A stretch of 64,000 nt of DNA from Lederbergia citrisecunda. Its GTDB lineage: Bacteria > Bacillota > Bacilli > Bacillales > Bacillaceae_C. Numbering within the stretch: the first letter of the stretch is position 1; each line of letters begins with the position of its first letter. The notes below the pieces were generated by a model that worked only from the letters and a program-made list of their open reading frames with translations, ran no database searches and was not told the origin of the DNA. The DNA lies in the NCBI RefSeq assembly GCF_018343695.1, contig NZ_JAGYPJ010000001.1, positions 755,001-819,000 on the forward strand, read 5' to 3'. Below are positions 47,246 to 55,613 of this stretch, one piece after another. The position numbers were made by a program, and so were the translations under genes.

Positions 47246-47851
47246 CTACTTTTTTTCATTCGATTGTTTTTGTTGCTCTTGTTCCAATTGACGATCATTT
47301 TGCTCATTCATTTGATTTCTTGGCTTTTTCACTGCTTTTTCTGGATTTTTCCCCATTTCAGGAGTTGGAGCATCAGGAATGATACGTCCAACAATATCTG
47401 ATAATTCATTCATGATCCCTTGGACTGGTTTTCCAGCAGCCATATCATTCTTAATTTCTTTCAATCGAGTGTTAATATCCGGATCAGCCACTACAAGTGC
47501 TCCCGCCCCTTGAGGGTCATGTTTTAAACTTTCAGCAACTGAATACTTAATGGTTCCCACTTTTGATCTATCAATGTTAGCATCGACATCAATTCCAACA
47601 ATTGCGATATTACCAAGTACAACAGCCGTTGCACCATTTACATTCGGGATTCCAGCAGCAAGATTTGCAAGATGATTTGCTCTTTCCTCATCTGTATATT
47701 TGTTGTTTTTATTAATATTAATATGACTATTTTTAACAGATACCCCTTGAGGCATAACATCGGTATTACGATTGAACTGAGATTGGCCATTATTTTGACT
47801 ACATGCAGATATAATCAGAAAGAAAAATAACAAAAACATTCCTTTACGCAT
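47246..47851 (-). CDS. ylaJ: YhcN/YlaJ-family sporulation lipoprotein
   Basis: 201 residues from ATG 47851 (GGAGGG upstream). Signal with lipobox ISAC near residue 17. The YhcN/YlaJ domain (about 45-150, with LANLAAGIPNVNGATAVVLGNIAIVGIDVD) is followed by a Gln/Asn/Lys-rich tail. Family members are spore-inner-membrane lipoproteins linked to germination, which supports an endospore former. Confidence 0.9.
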   Translation of the reverse strand: MRKGMFLLFFFLIISACSQNNGQSQFNRNTDVMPQGVSVKNSHININKNNKYTDEERANHLANLAAGIPNVNGATAVVLGNIAIVGIDVDANIDRSKVGTIKYSVAESLKHDPQGAGALVVADPDINTRLKEIKNDMAAGKPVQGIMNELSDIVGRIIPDAPTPEMGKNPEKAVKKPRNQMNEQNDRQLEQEQQKQSNEKK

Positions 47852-48025
47852 CAAAATCCCTCCAATAAATCAATACTTATTGTCTTATTTTGCTTTTATC
47901 TTCTATCTTTATGCGGCCTTTCATATATTTCATAAAATAGAATAATCATCTGTAGTGTTGTTTCTCCTGACACCGGGCAGTGTACATGAACATAAGATAT
48001 TAAAAAGGAGCAGGAGGCATCAATT

Positions 48026-49354
48026 TTGACAAAAATTTACGTGATAGATACAAATGTCTTGCTGCAGGATCCCAATTCAATTTTTTCTTTCGAGGAACAT
48101 GACGTCGTGATCCCTGCTGTTGTACTCGAAGAAGTCGATTCTAAAAAGCGTTATATGAATGAGATCGGCAGAAATGCAAGACATATTGCGAAATTGATTG
48201 ACAGCTTCAGAGAAAAAGGTAAGCTCCATGATAAAATAACGCTTGAGAATGGAGGGACTCTTCGAATAGAACTGAATCATCGTTCCTTTCAACAACTTCA
48301 AGAAATATTTATAGAAAAAACAAATGACAATCGAATATTGGCAGTCGCTAAGAATATCGCACTAGAGGAAGAAACGAAGGTAGACGGTAAACCAGTCATC
48401 CTTGTTAGTAAAGATGCTCTTTTAAGGGTTAAAGCGGATGCATTAGGATTACTCGCAGAAGACTTCTTGAACGATCGTGTTGTTGAATTAGATGATATAT
48501 ATACAGGTGTAGCAGAGCACTATGTTAGCTTGGATAAAATAGGACTCTTTTATGAAAAAGGAGAAATTTTATTACAAGAAAATCATGATCAAAGATATTA
48601 CCCCAATCAATTTCTAATTATAAGGGACGAACTTGGAAGTTCCGCTTCTGGAATAGGAATTATTGATGCGTCTGGTGAAGTTCTAAAGAAGTTGTTACCC
48701 CATAGTGAACCAGTTTGGGGAATTAAGGGAAGGAATGCCCAGCAGACAATGGCATTGGAATTACTAGTTCGAAAAGATATTCAACTCGTAACAATGACAG
48801 GAAAAGCGGGTACTGGTAAAACCTTACTAGCCCTAGCTGCTGGATTAATGCAAACGGAAGATTTACGTATATATAAAAAATTACTCGTTGCTCGGCCAAT
48901 CGTACCAGTAGGAAAAGACATTGGTTATTTGCCGGGAGAGAAAAAAGAGAAGCTGCGGCCATGGATGCAGCCTATATATGATAATCTAGAATTTTTATTT
49001 AATACGAAAAAACCAGGAGAAATCGACGCCATTTTGGCAGGGATGAGTTCGATTGAAGTTGAGGCGCTTACGTATATTAGGGGGCGCAGTATACCCGAAC
49101 AGTTTATTATAATCGATGAAGCGCAAAACTTAACGAAGCATGAGGCGAAAACCATATTAACGAGGGTTGGAGAAGGGAGTAAAATTGTTTTCATGGGAGA
49201 TCCAGAACAAATTGATCACCCTTATTTAGATGAATATAATAACGGACTGACATATGTTTTAGAAAGCTTTAAAAATGAACCATCTGCTGGACATGTAAAG
49301 TTAGTTAAAGGGGAGCGGTCTAGTCTAGCCCAACTTGCAGCTGATTTACTTTAG
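48026..49354 (+). CDS. ylaK: PhoH-like ATPase with PIN domain (YlaK/PhoH2)
   Basis: 442 residues from TTG 48026 (GGAGG eight bases upstream). The N-terminal PIN domain (about 1-135: VIDTNVLLQDP, VVLEEVDSKK, TNDNRILAVAKN) is fused to a PhoH ATPase domain with Walker A GKAGTGKT and Walker B FIIIDEAQNLT. PhoH2 proteins couple a PIN ribonuclease to an RNA helicase-type ATPase. Cytoplasmic. Position matches B. subtilis ylaK. Confidence 0.94.
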   Translation: MTKIYVIDTNVLLQDPNSIFSFEEHDVVIPAVVLEEVDSKKRYMNEIGRNARHIAKLIDSFREKGKLHDKITLENGGTLRIELNHRSFQQLQEIFIEKTNDNRILAVAKNIALEEETKVDGKPVILVSKDALLRVKADALGLLAEDFLNDRVVELDDIYTGVAEHYVSLDKIGLFYEKGEILLQENHDQRYYPNQFLIIRDELGSSASGIGIIDASGEVLKKLLPHSEPVWGIKGRNAQQTMALELLVRKDIQLVTMTGKAGTGKTLLALAAGLMQTEDLRIYKKLLVARPIVPVGKDIGYLPGEKKEKLRPWMQPIYDNLEFLFNTKKPGEIDAILAGMSSIEVEALTYIRGRSIPEQFIIIDEAQNLTKHEAKTILTRVGEGSKIVFMGDPEQIDHPYLDEYNNGLTYVLESFKNEPSAGHVKLVKGERSSLAQLAADLL

Positions 49355-49357
49355 AAA

Positions 49358-49401
49358 AAATGATCCATCACTAAGGAATACCCTTGTGATGGATCATTTG
49401 T
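49358..49401. terminator. Bidirectional terminator between ylaK and ylaL
   Basis: Perfect stem AAATGATCCATCAC/GTGATGGATCATTT with a 14-base loop and A/T-rich flanks. It separates converging genes. Confidence 0.88.
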
Positions 49402-49413
49402 TAATTGTTGTAT

Positions 49414-49911
49414 CTATTCAACTCTAAATGCTCTTACGAGTTTAATGGGATTTTGTCGATTGGAGCCATCGGGATACAATATATGAACAGGTCCATCTTC
49501 CCTTAGTGGCTTACCTTCCTTAGAATACTGAAGGATAAGATGATATCCTTCCTCCAAAGGGATCGATATATCTTCTGTTTCGGTTTCTATGACAAGGACA
49601 TTGGCATCCTCAAGTGGTTCCGCATTTATTAAAAAGGGTTCAAACTTAATACCAAACGTACCTGTTAATACTTTTACTTTTTCAAATTGACGTTCAGATT
49701 TTAATGTTGGAGGAGCCACAGAGCCTTCCTTTATGACTCGATCCCAATGCTTAGAAACAACAGTAAATTCTTCTTCCTCTTCATCCTCGTGCTTATCTTG
49801 GGTGAAATATGTATTTAGGTCAATACGTCGATCATCAAAAATCCAAACGCCGGCATCAAGGGTAATTGGAAATTTTACTTTCCCCTTAATTGACATTATT
49901 GTGTTCATCAT
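49414..49911 (-). CDS. ylaL: Conserved protein YlaL
   Basis: 165 residues from ATG 49911 (AAAGGGG five bases upstream); codons before it have no ribosome site. No signal or membrane segment. An acidic EDEEEEE stretch lies near 45, followed by a beta-rich body (KVLTGTFGIKFEPFLINAEPL). It matches YlaL by position and overall length. Function unknown. Confidence 0.8.
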   Translation of the reverse strand: MMNTIMSIKGKVKFPITLDAGVWIFDDRRIDLNTYFTQDKHEDEEEEEFTVVSKHWDRVIKEGSVAPPTLKSERQFEKVKVLTGTFGIKFEPFLINAEPLEDANVLVIETETEDISIPLEEGYHLILQYSKEGKPLREDGPVHILYPDGSNRQNPIKLVRAFRVE

Positions 49912-49937
49912 TACAACCCCTTTCTCGGTCGATATCA

Positions 49938-50200
49938 AGCGCAAGTTGCCTCCCGACTAGCAAAAGGCGCTTACGCTTTTCTTTGTCCAGCTTCAGCGCC
50001 TATCGACTAGCAAATTTCTTGTCCTTTTCCCTACGATAAGTCAACATCGATTCGCCTGTTGGCTCATCGTGTTTCCTTTATCTCAGTCCAAGGCCCAAAA
50101 AGGAACGTCGACTAAAACCGCCACTTCCTGTGGCAATGTCGACGGACCCACATCCTGTGGGCCTGTACGTCGATGTTCAGGCGCTTCCGCTTTTCTTTGT
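49938..50200 (+). repeat. Family-2 interspersed repeat, copy b, with a preceding fragment
   Basis: Inverted ends AGCGCCTATCGA (49995) and TCGAT..AGGCGCT (50179-50185), with the same internal hairpins as copy a (GCCACTTCCTGTGGC, CCCACATCCTGTGGG). An additional AGGCGCT end at 49965 with AAGCGCAAG near 49938 shows a second, truncated element joined in front. It occupies the ylaL-ylaN gap, where B. subtilis has ylaM. No gene is seen in 49912-50401. Confidence 0.88.
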
Positions 50201-50401
50201 AAATTATAACTTGAAACTTTTGAAAATAAAAGTAATGGTGTCTTAGAAGTAAATACAAAGCATCTCGTTCTACTTGCATTTTATACATATTAGATGTAGA
50301 ATTTACAGATAGGATTGTCTGTTTGTTACAAGAATGGCTATAAGATAAATGACCTTGATAAAATTGGTACATGCGCTGTTCTAATGATAAGGGGGATTAA
50401 A

Positions 50402-50683
50402 GTGGTGTCTGATATTCAAATTGATCATAGGGAAAAAGCCTATGCACTGCTTAAGGCAGACGCTGACAAAATTTTGCGTCTCATACAGGTGCAAATGGAC
50501 AATTTAACAATGCCGCAATGCCCTTTATACGAGGAAGTGCTGGACACACAAATGTTTGGTTTATCTCGTGAAATAGATTTTGCTGTACGTCTTGGTCTAG
50601 TTGACCAAAAGGATGGAAAAGAGTTAATGGGCTCATTAGAAAGACAGCTTTCCGCTCTTCATGAAGCATCCTTAAAAAAATAA
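50402..50683 (+). CDS. ylaN: YlaN (Fur-antagonist FsiA-like small protein)
   Basis: 94 residues from GTG 50402 (AAGGGGG upstream), aligning residue for residue with B. subtilis YlaN. An ATG at 50315 adds 29 unlikely residues. [17 protein letters not shown] and [31 protein letters not shown] are highly conserved. YlaN is a cytoplasmic iron-dependent protein reported to bind Fur and relieve repression. The Cys in [10 protein letters not shown] is a candidate metal-related residue. Confidence 0.93.
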   Translation: MVSDIQIDHREKAYALLKADADKILRLIQVQMDNLTMPQCPLYEEVLDTQMFGLSREIDFAVRLGLVDQKDGKELMGSLERQLSALHEASLKK

Positions 50684-50750
50684 GGGTTGTATGCAGCAAC
50701 TAAAATGTATCTAAAACTCAAACAGTTTTATTAATTGTTTGGGTTTGTTT

Positions 50751-50771
50751 TATAATTATGATTATCATAAT
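50751..50771 (+). promoter_or_regulatory. -10 element and Fur/PerR-type palindrome upstream of ftsW
   Basis: TATAAT at 50751-50756 overlaps a perfect 8-1-8 palindrome ATTATGATTATCATAAT (50755-50771). Its core matches TTATAATNATTATAA (PerR) at 12 of 14 positions and TGATAATNATTATCA (Fur) at 10 of 14. No good -35 lies 17 bases upstream. The operator would sit at the start point of the ftsW transcript. Confidence 0.5.
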
Positions 50772-50799
50772 AAACTCAATCATAGATTGGACGAGTTTT

Positions 50800-52023
50800 A
50801 TGTTTAAAAAAATTTTAAAATCCTACGACTATTCCATTATTTCAGTATACATATTGCTATGTTTGTTTGGACTTGTGATGGTGTATAGCTCAAGTATGGT
50901 AAGAGCAGTTCAATGGTATGAATACCCAGCTGATTTTTTTTATCAAAAACAAAAAATTAATTTACTAATAGGGTTTATCGTTTTCTTGTTCTTTGCTATT
51001 TTTCCATACAAAGCATACCGTAATAAAAAATTCCTTATTTTCATGACTTTAATGGCAGTACTAAGTCTTTTTGCGGTAACTGTCTTCGGTCATATTGCTG
51101 GTAATGCTCAAAGACTAATTGAATTAGGTTCTAGGAAAATTCAACCTTCAGAATTTGTTAAATTGAGCGTTATTATTTACCTTTCTGCTGCATATGCCAA
51201 TAAACAACGCTATATCAACCATTTAAATAAAGGTGTGTTCCCACCAATACTTTTTCTAATATTTGTTTGCTTTTTAATAAAAATACAGCCTGATAACGGA
51301 ACAGCTTTTATTACACTAGTAATAGGAACAGCCATTATTCTTTGTTCGGGAATGAATTTTAAAACCATTTCTAAACTTATTGCTATTTGTTTGTTTGCTG
51401 TTTTAGTGTTATCTCCTTTTATAGTAATGAAATTTGATAAATTATTTACTGAAGGAAATAAGGATCGTTTTGTTGGATACTTAGACCCTTTTGGTACATA
51501 TCAAGATGAAGGGAACCAGTTGGTTAATTCTTATTTGGCTATTGGTTCTGGTGGAGTAAAAGGTCTTGGGTTGGGACAAAGTGTTCAGAAACTAGGCTAT
51601 TTACCTGAGCCACATACTGATTTTATTATGGCAATCATTGCAGAAGAACTTGGGGTTTTCGGTGTGGGCTTTGTATTGCTGGGACTAGCATACCTTGTTT
51701 TAAGAGCAATATTTATTGCGATGCGAAGTAGAGACCCGTTTGGTAGTATGCTTGCAGTCGGGATTGCTACTATGCTAGGAATACAATCCTTTATTAATCT
51801 CGGAGGGGTATCAGGATTAATTCCTATTACAGGAGTAACACTCCCTTTTATTAGTTACGGAGGTTCTTCCATACTTGTCTTATCCATTGCAATGGGGATC
51901 CTTACAAATGTAGCGATGTTTAAAAATTATGAAGAAAAATACGGGATGAGGAAACAAAATCCGGAAGAAGCTTTAAGAACAGTTCAGCCGTCGATTCAAC
52001 AAAAATATCAATTTCGCGGTTAA
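50800..52023 (+). CDS. ftsW: Cell-division SEDS glycosyltransferase FtsW
   Basis: 407 residues from ATG 50800, product beginning MFKKILKSYDYS as in B. subtilis FtsW; an in-frame ATG at 50758 lies in the operator region. About ten membrane helices with SEDS motifs: VMVYSSSM, KIQPSEFVKLS, KIQPDNGTAFI, EPHTDFIMAIIAEELG and LPFISYGGSS. It polymerises lipid II at the septum with its cognate class B PBP. Essential in rods. The ribosome site is weak. Confidence 0.95.
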   Translation: MFKKILKSYDYSIISVYILLCLFGLVMVYSSSMVRAVQWYEYPADFFYQKQKINLLIGFIVFLFFAIFPYKAYRNKKFLIFMTLMAVLSLFAVTVFGHIAGNAQRLIELGSRKIQPSEFVKLSVIIYLSAAYANKQRYINHLNKGVFPPILFLIFVCFLIKIQPDNGTAFITLVIGTAIILCSGMNFKTISKLIAICLFAVLVLSPFIVMKFDKLFTEGNKDRFVGYLDPFGTYQDEGNQLVNSYLAIGSGGVKGLGLGQSVQKLGYLPEPHTDFIMAIIAEELGVFGVGFVLLGLAYLVLRAIFIAMRSRDPFGSMLAVGIATMLGIQSFINLGGVSGLIPITGVTLPFISYGGSSILVLSIAMGILTNVAMFKNYEEKYGMRKQNPEEALRTVQPSIQQKYQFRG

Positions 52024-52026
52024 TAT

Positions 52027-52065
52027 AAAAAAACTTGCTTAACTATAAAGTCAGCAAGTTTTTTT
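52027..52065. terminator. Bidirectional terminator between ftsW and ctaA
   Basis: AAAACTTGCT/AGCAAGTTTT stem with T- and A-runs on both sides. It separates converging genes by fewer than 50 bases, leaving no room for pycA. Confidence 0.85.
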
Positions 52066-52071
52066 ATGTTT

Positions 52072-53040
52072 TTAATGAATGATTGCTTCAGATGATTTCA
52101 CTGAAGAATTGGTACTATTTTCGAGAGCTTCTTCTACTGGTTTAGGATTGTTTCGTGTAATCAGCATTATGAAATAGCTTAATAGTCCAAATAAAAAGGA
52201 GATGAATAAGGCGTGTGCAAGAGCAAAATATATATTTAATTTAGTCATAACGACAATAGCTCCTGCAGCCACTTGTAGAGTGACAATAATGAATGCGAAA
52301 ATCCAACCCCAATACATAACTAGTTGATGCTTATAATGCTTCATCGAAATTATCATAATATATCCAATCCAAAGGAAGATGATTCCTGCAGCAAAACGAT
52401 GGCCCATTTGTATCCACTCATACATATTATTAGGGAGAGTAAAACTTCCGTTGGTACACATCGGCCAATCCCGGCATACTAGACTTGCTTCTGTATGTCT
52501 CACTAATGCCCCTGTGTAAACAACTGCATAACTATATATAGTCACCCCGATGATATGTTTTTTCATTCTTTTATCAATAACAAGCTTATTTGTATCGAAT
52601 TTCTTATCTACTTCAAATATGAGTAGGGTCAAAAGAAAAACTGCGGCGAATGAAATAAGAGATATCCCAAAATGAAGTGCTAATACAAATTTAGATTGAG
52701 GCCACAAAACTGCGGCTGCTCCAATTAATGCTTGCAGCATCAAAAAAGATATTGAAAGAATGGCAAGAGTTTTAGTTTCCTTTTTATGTCCAATGACTTT
52801 CCATGACCAAATCGCAAGAGTCAGAACAAAAATGGCGGCACTGCCTGAAACAAGTCGATGGGCTAATTCAATTATAAGCTCAGTTGAAATTTCTTTAGGA
52901 AACCATTCTCCGTTGCACAATGGCCACGATCTTCCGCATCCTAAACCTGAATCAGTTTTCGTCACTAATGCACCACCAAGTAAAACTGCTAGCATGATGA
53001 TAGTGGTAATGACTGAAAACCATTTTAATTTCCGGTGCAA
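52072..53040 (-). CDS. ctaA: Heme A synthase CtaA
   Basis: 322 residues from TTG 53040 (AGAAGGTG upstream). Eight membrane helices in two related halves. Two extracytoplasmic Cys pairs are Cys35/Cys42 ([12 protein letters not shown]) and a second in [10 protein letters not shown], and heme-ligand His residues are in ELAHR and QMGHR. It oxidises the methyl group of heme O to heme A for the caa3 oxidase. It is divergent from ctaB, as in B. subtilis. Confidence 0.96.
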   Translation of the reverse strand: MHRKLKWFSVITTIIMLAVLLGGALVTKTDSGLGCGRSWPLCNGEWFPKEISTELIIELAHRLVSGSAAIFVLTLAIWSWKVIGHKKETKTLAILSISFLMLQALIGAAAVLWPQSKFVLALHFGISLISFAAVFLLTLLIFEVDKKFDTNKLVIDKRMKKHIIGVTIYSYAVVYTGALVRHTEASLVCRDWPMCTNGSFTLPNNMYEWIQMGHRFAAGIIFLWIGYIMIISMKHYKHQLVMYWGWIFAFIIVTLQVAAGAIVVMTKLNIYFALAHALFISFLFGLLSYFIMLITRNNPKPVEEALENSTNSSVKSSEAIIH

Positions 53041-53492
53041 ATTTTCACCTTCTAACTATAATGTTTTCATAAATAATAGTAATTCCATTACCGATACTAC
53101 ATAAACGTACAAAAAAAAACAACTGACAATATTGTTACAATGAGTTTATGAGATTTCGATTACTTGATTAACATAAAGTTATTTGATAAAAATGGATACA
53201 TATACACTACTTGTCGATATTTTGTCATTGTTTGGACATACTCTAATCACTCGGAATATACAATATTAACCTGAATTATGATTTAATATTTAGTTGGAAC
53301 GTCATTTTTACCATTGCTTTTATTACATTTTTTTTGCCAAAATATGCTACACTATAAAGGTTAGCCTTAAGACATCATACATACATTTAATTAGTGAACA
53401 AATACTGAAATTTCTTTGAAAAATGAGAAAAGAAATGAAAAATGCATTATAGTTATGTATGAACAATTATTTTAAGGAAAGGAGGAAGAAGA
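53041..53492. other. Divergent regulatory region between ctaA and ctaB
   Basis: About 450 very AT-rich bases with no supported ORF. It must hold both promoters, but I found no SigA site with good spacing. In B. subtilis this intergenic region is controlled by ResD and CcpA. No confident site for either was recognised here. Confidence 0.5.
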
Positions 53493-54407
53493 ATGGGAAA
53501 CAGTCGTATTCTAGCATCATTGGATGAAACATCAAGCCCTCCAAAAATTGGCTTGAAAGATTTTACTGCACTTATTAAAATTGGAATTGTCAATTCTAAT
53601 TTAATTACTACTTTTACTGGTTTGTGGCTTGCATTTTTATTTACTGGGAATCATTTCCTTCAGTCAATTGATATTGTTATATTTACATTGCTAGGCTCTT
53701 CACTTATTATTGCCGGCTCATGTGCTTTAAATAATTACATAGATCGGGACATAGATCCGATTATGAAACGTACGCAAAACCGCCCAACAGTAACTGGAAA
53801 AATTAGTGGTTCAAAAGTTTTGACGATTGGTTTTACTTTTGTAGGTATTGGCTTAATCATGCTATTTATGACAAATATTACGACAGGCATCATCGGTATT
53901 ATTGGCGTGTTTAGCTATGTTGTTCTGTATAGTCTATGGTCAAAGAGATTGTATGTAAGTAACACAGTCATTGGCAGCATATCTGGAGCAGTTCCTCCTT
54001 TAATTGGGTGGGCAGCAGTTGATCCTTCATTACCACCGATGGCATGGATGCTTTTTCTAATCATGTTTGTATGGCAGCCACCGCATTTTTATGCTTTGGC
54101 GATGAGAAGAGTAGATGAATACAGGGCTGCTTCTATTCCAATGCTTCCAGTTGTTAAAGGATTTGCGACTACAAAAAGGCATATCCTAATCTGGGTGGCT
54201 ATGTTAATACCGATTCCTTTTTTCATGCACTCTTTGGGAATACCTTTTATCATTCTAGCAACTGTCCTTAATATTGGATGGCTTGTAATTGGGATTAATG
54301 GGTATAAAAATAGAGATGATAAAAAATGGGCTACTGGCATGTTTGTATATTCGATAAACTATTTGACGATTCTGTTTACGGCAATGGTAATATTATCGGT
54401 TTTTTAA
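53493..54407 (+). CDS. ctaB: Protoheme IX farnesyltransferase (heme O synthase) CtaB
   Basis: 304 residues of the UbiA prenyltransferase superfamily with about eight or nine membrane helices. The catalytic Asp-rich motif is [19 protein letters not shown], and the second is in [16 protein letters not shown]. It adds a farnesyl group to protoheme to give heme O, which CtaA then oxidises. GGAAAGGAGG upstream sets the ATG. Confidence 0.96.
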   Translation: MGNSRILASLDETSSPPKIGLKDFTALIKIGIVNSNLITTFTGLWLAFLFTGNHFLQSIDIVIFTLLGSSLIIAGSCALNNYIDRDIDPIMKRTQNRPTVTGKISGSKVLTIGFTFVGIGLIMLFMTNITTGIIGIIGVFSYVVLYSLWSKRLYVSNTVIGSISGAVPPLIGWAAVDPSLPPMAWMLFLIMFVWQPPHFYALAMRRVDEYRAASIPMLPVVKGFATTKRHILIWVAMLIPIPFFMHSLGIPFIILATVLNIGWLVIGINGYKNRDDKKWATGMFVYSINYLTILFTAMVILSVF

Positions 54408-54442
54408 AGGGGAATTCTTTCTTTAATAGAAATCCATATATT

Positions 54443-54472
54443 GAAGACATGGTCCTATGACCATGAAGACAT
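54443..54472 (+). promoter_or_regulatory. Hairpin flanked by direct repeats between ctaB and ctaC
   Basis: CATGGTC/GACCATG with loop CTAT (54448-54465), bordered by two copies of GAAGACAT (54443 and 54465). No T-run. Possibly an mRNA-processing or stabilising hairpin within the cta operon. Confidence 0.45.
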
Positions 54473-54499
54473 TTTATGAAAGAGGGGTTTAATTTAACT

Positions 54500-55585
54500 A
54501 TGAAACAATGGCTGCAAAAAGGGCGTCTTTTGTCAGTTTTTGCGATATTAGCGCTTGTTCTTTCTGGTTGCGGCAAGCCTTACCTGTCTGCACTAAAACC
54601 AGCAGGTGAAGTTGCGAAACAGCAATACGATCTCATAATGTTCAGCTTAGGAATTATGACTTTAGTTATTGTTGTAGTGTTCGCTATTTTCATTATTGTT
54701 ATCGTTCGCTTTCGCCGCACAAAAGAGAATGAACATAAAATTCCTAAGCAAGTTGAAGGTAGTCATACACTAGAAATTGTTTGGACTATTATTCCTATCA
54801 TTTTACTACTAATACTTGCAGTTCCTACTGTTGCTGTTACATTCAGTCAAGGTGATGTATCTGCAATGGATGAGAAAGACGAGGATGGCAATCCGACATC
54901 TTTAATTGTGAATGTACGTGCTCATCTGTATTGGTGGGAATTTGAATATCCTAATTTAGGAATAGTAACAAGCCAAGATCTTGTTATCCCTACAGGAGAA
55001 AAAGTTTATTTTAATTTGACTTCTGCAGATATTAAGCACTCATTCTGGATTCCTCCACTAGGTGGAAAACTTGATACAAATCCTGACAACATTAATAAAT
55101 TCTTTCTATCAGTAGATCAAGATAAAGCGACTAAAGCTGGAGAAATTTTTTATGGTAAATGTGCTGAGCTTTGTGGACCTTCCCATGCATACATGGATTT
55201 CAAAGTAAAGGCATTGCCGAAAAATGAATTTGATCAATGGGTAGCAGACATGAAAGATGCTAAAGCACCTACACCTACAACTGAAGTAGCTAGTAAAGGT
55301 GAAGAAATTTTCAACAACAGCTGTCTTCTATGTCACGCAATTGATCCAAGTAATGAAGCACCAGCCGCGGGAAGAACTGCACCAAATCTTGCAAACTTTG
55401 CCGAGAGGGAAAAAATCGCTGGTATCTTAGATCATAATGAAGAAGAACTTAAAAGATGGATTAGAGAATCTGATAAAATTAAACCAGGTAACAAAATGCC
55501 TGTATTCACAAAAGATCAGATCAGTGATGATGACTTAAATGCTCTTGCAGCATACTTGATGGAGCTTAAAGTACAAAATAAATAA
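54500..55585 (+). CDS. ctaC: Cytochrome caa3 oxidase subunit II CtaC
   Basis: 361 residues from ATG 54500, which aligns with the B. subtilis start. An in-frame ATG at 54476 is the alternative. Signal peptide with lipobox LSGC near residue 24, two membrane helices, the cupredoxin domain with CuA ligands (CAELCGPSHAYM), then a fused C-terminal cytochrome c domain with heme motif CLLCH. It accepts electrons and passes them to subunit I on the outer face of the membrane. Confidence 0.95.
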   Translation: MKQWLQKGRLLSVFAILALVLSGCGKPYLSALKPAGEVAKQQYDLIMFSLGIMTLVIVVVFAIFIIVIVRFRRTKENEHKIPKQVEGSHTLEIVWTIIPIILLLILAVPTVAVTFSQGDVSAMDEKDEDGNPTSLIVNVRAHLYWWEFEYPNLGIVTSQDLVIPTGEKVYFNLTSADIKHSFWIPPLGGKLDTNPDNINKFFLSVDQDKATKAGEIFYGKCAELCGPSHAYMDFKVKALPKNEFDQWVADMKDAKAPTPTTEVASKGEEIFNNSCLLCHAIDPSNEAPAAGRTAPNLANFAEREKIAGILDHNEEELKRWIRESDKIKPGNKMPVFTKDQISDDDLNALAAYLMELKVQNK

Positions 55586-55613
55586 TTAGCTCCGAAATGA
55601 AGGAGGTTTAAAT

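Noticed and set aside
53041-53492. Possible Rex- or ResD-type sites in the ctaA-ctaB gap (ACAATATTGT palindrome near 53127)
   Set aside because: The palindrome lacks the TTGTGA/TCACAA arms of a Rex site, and no convincing ResD half-site spacing was seen in such AT-rich DNA.
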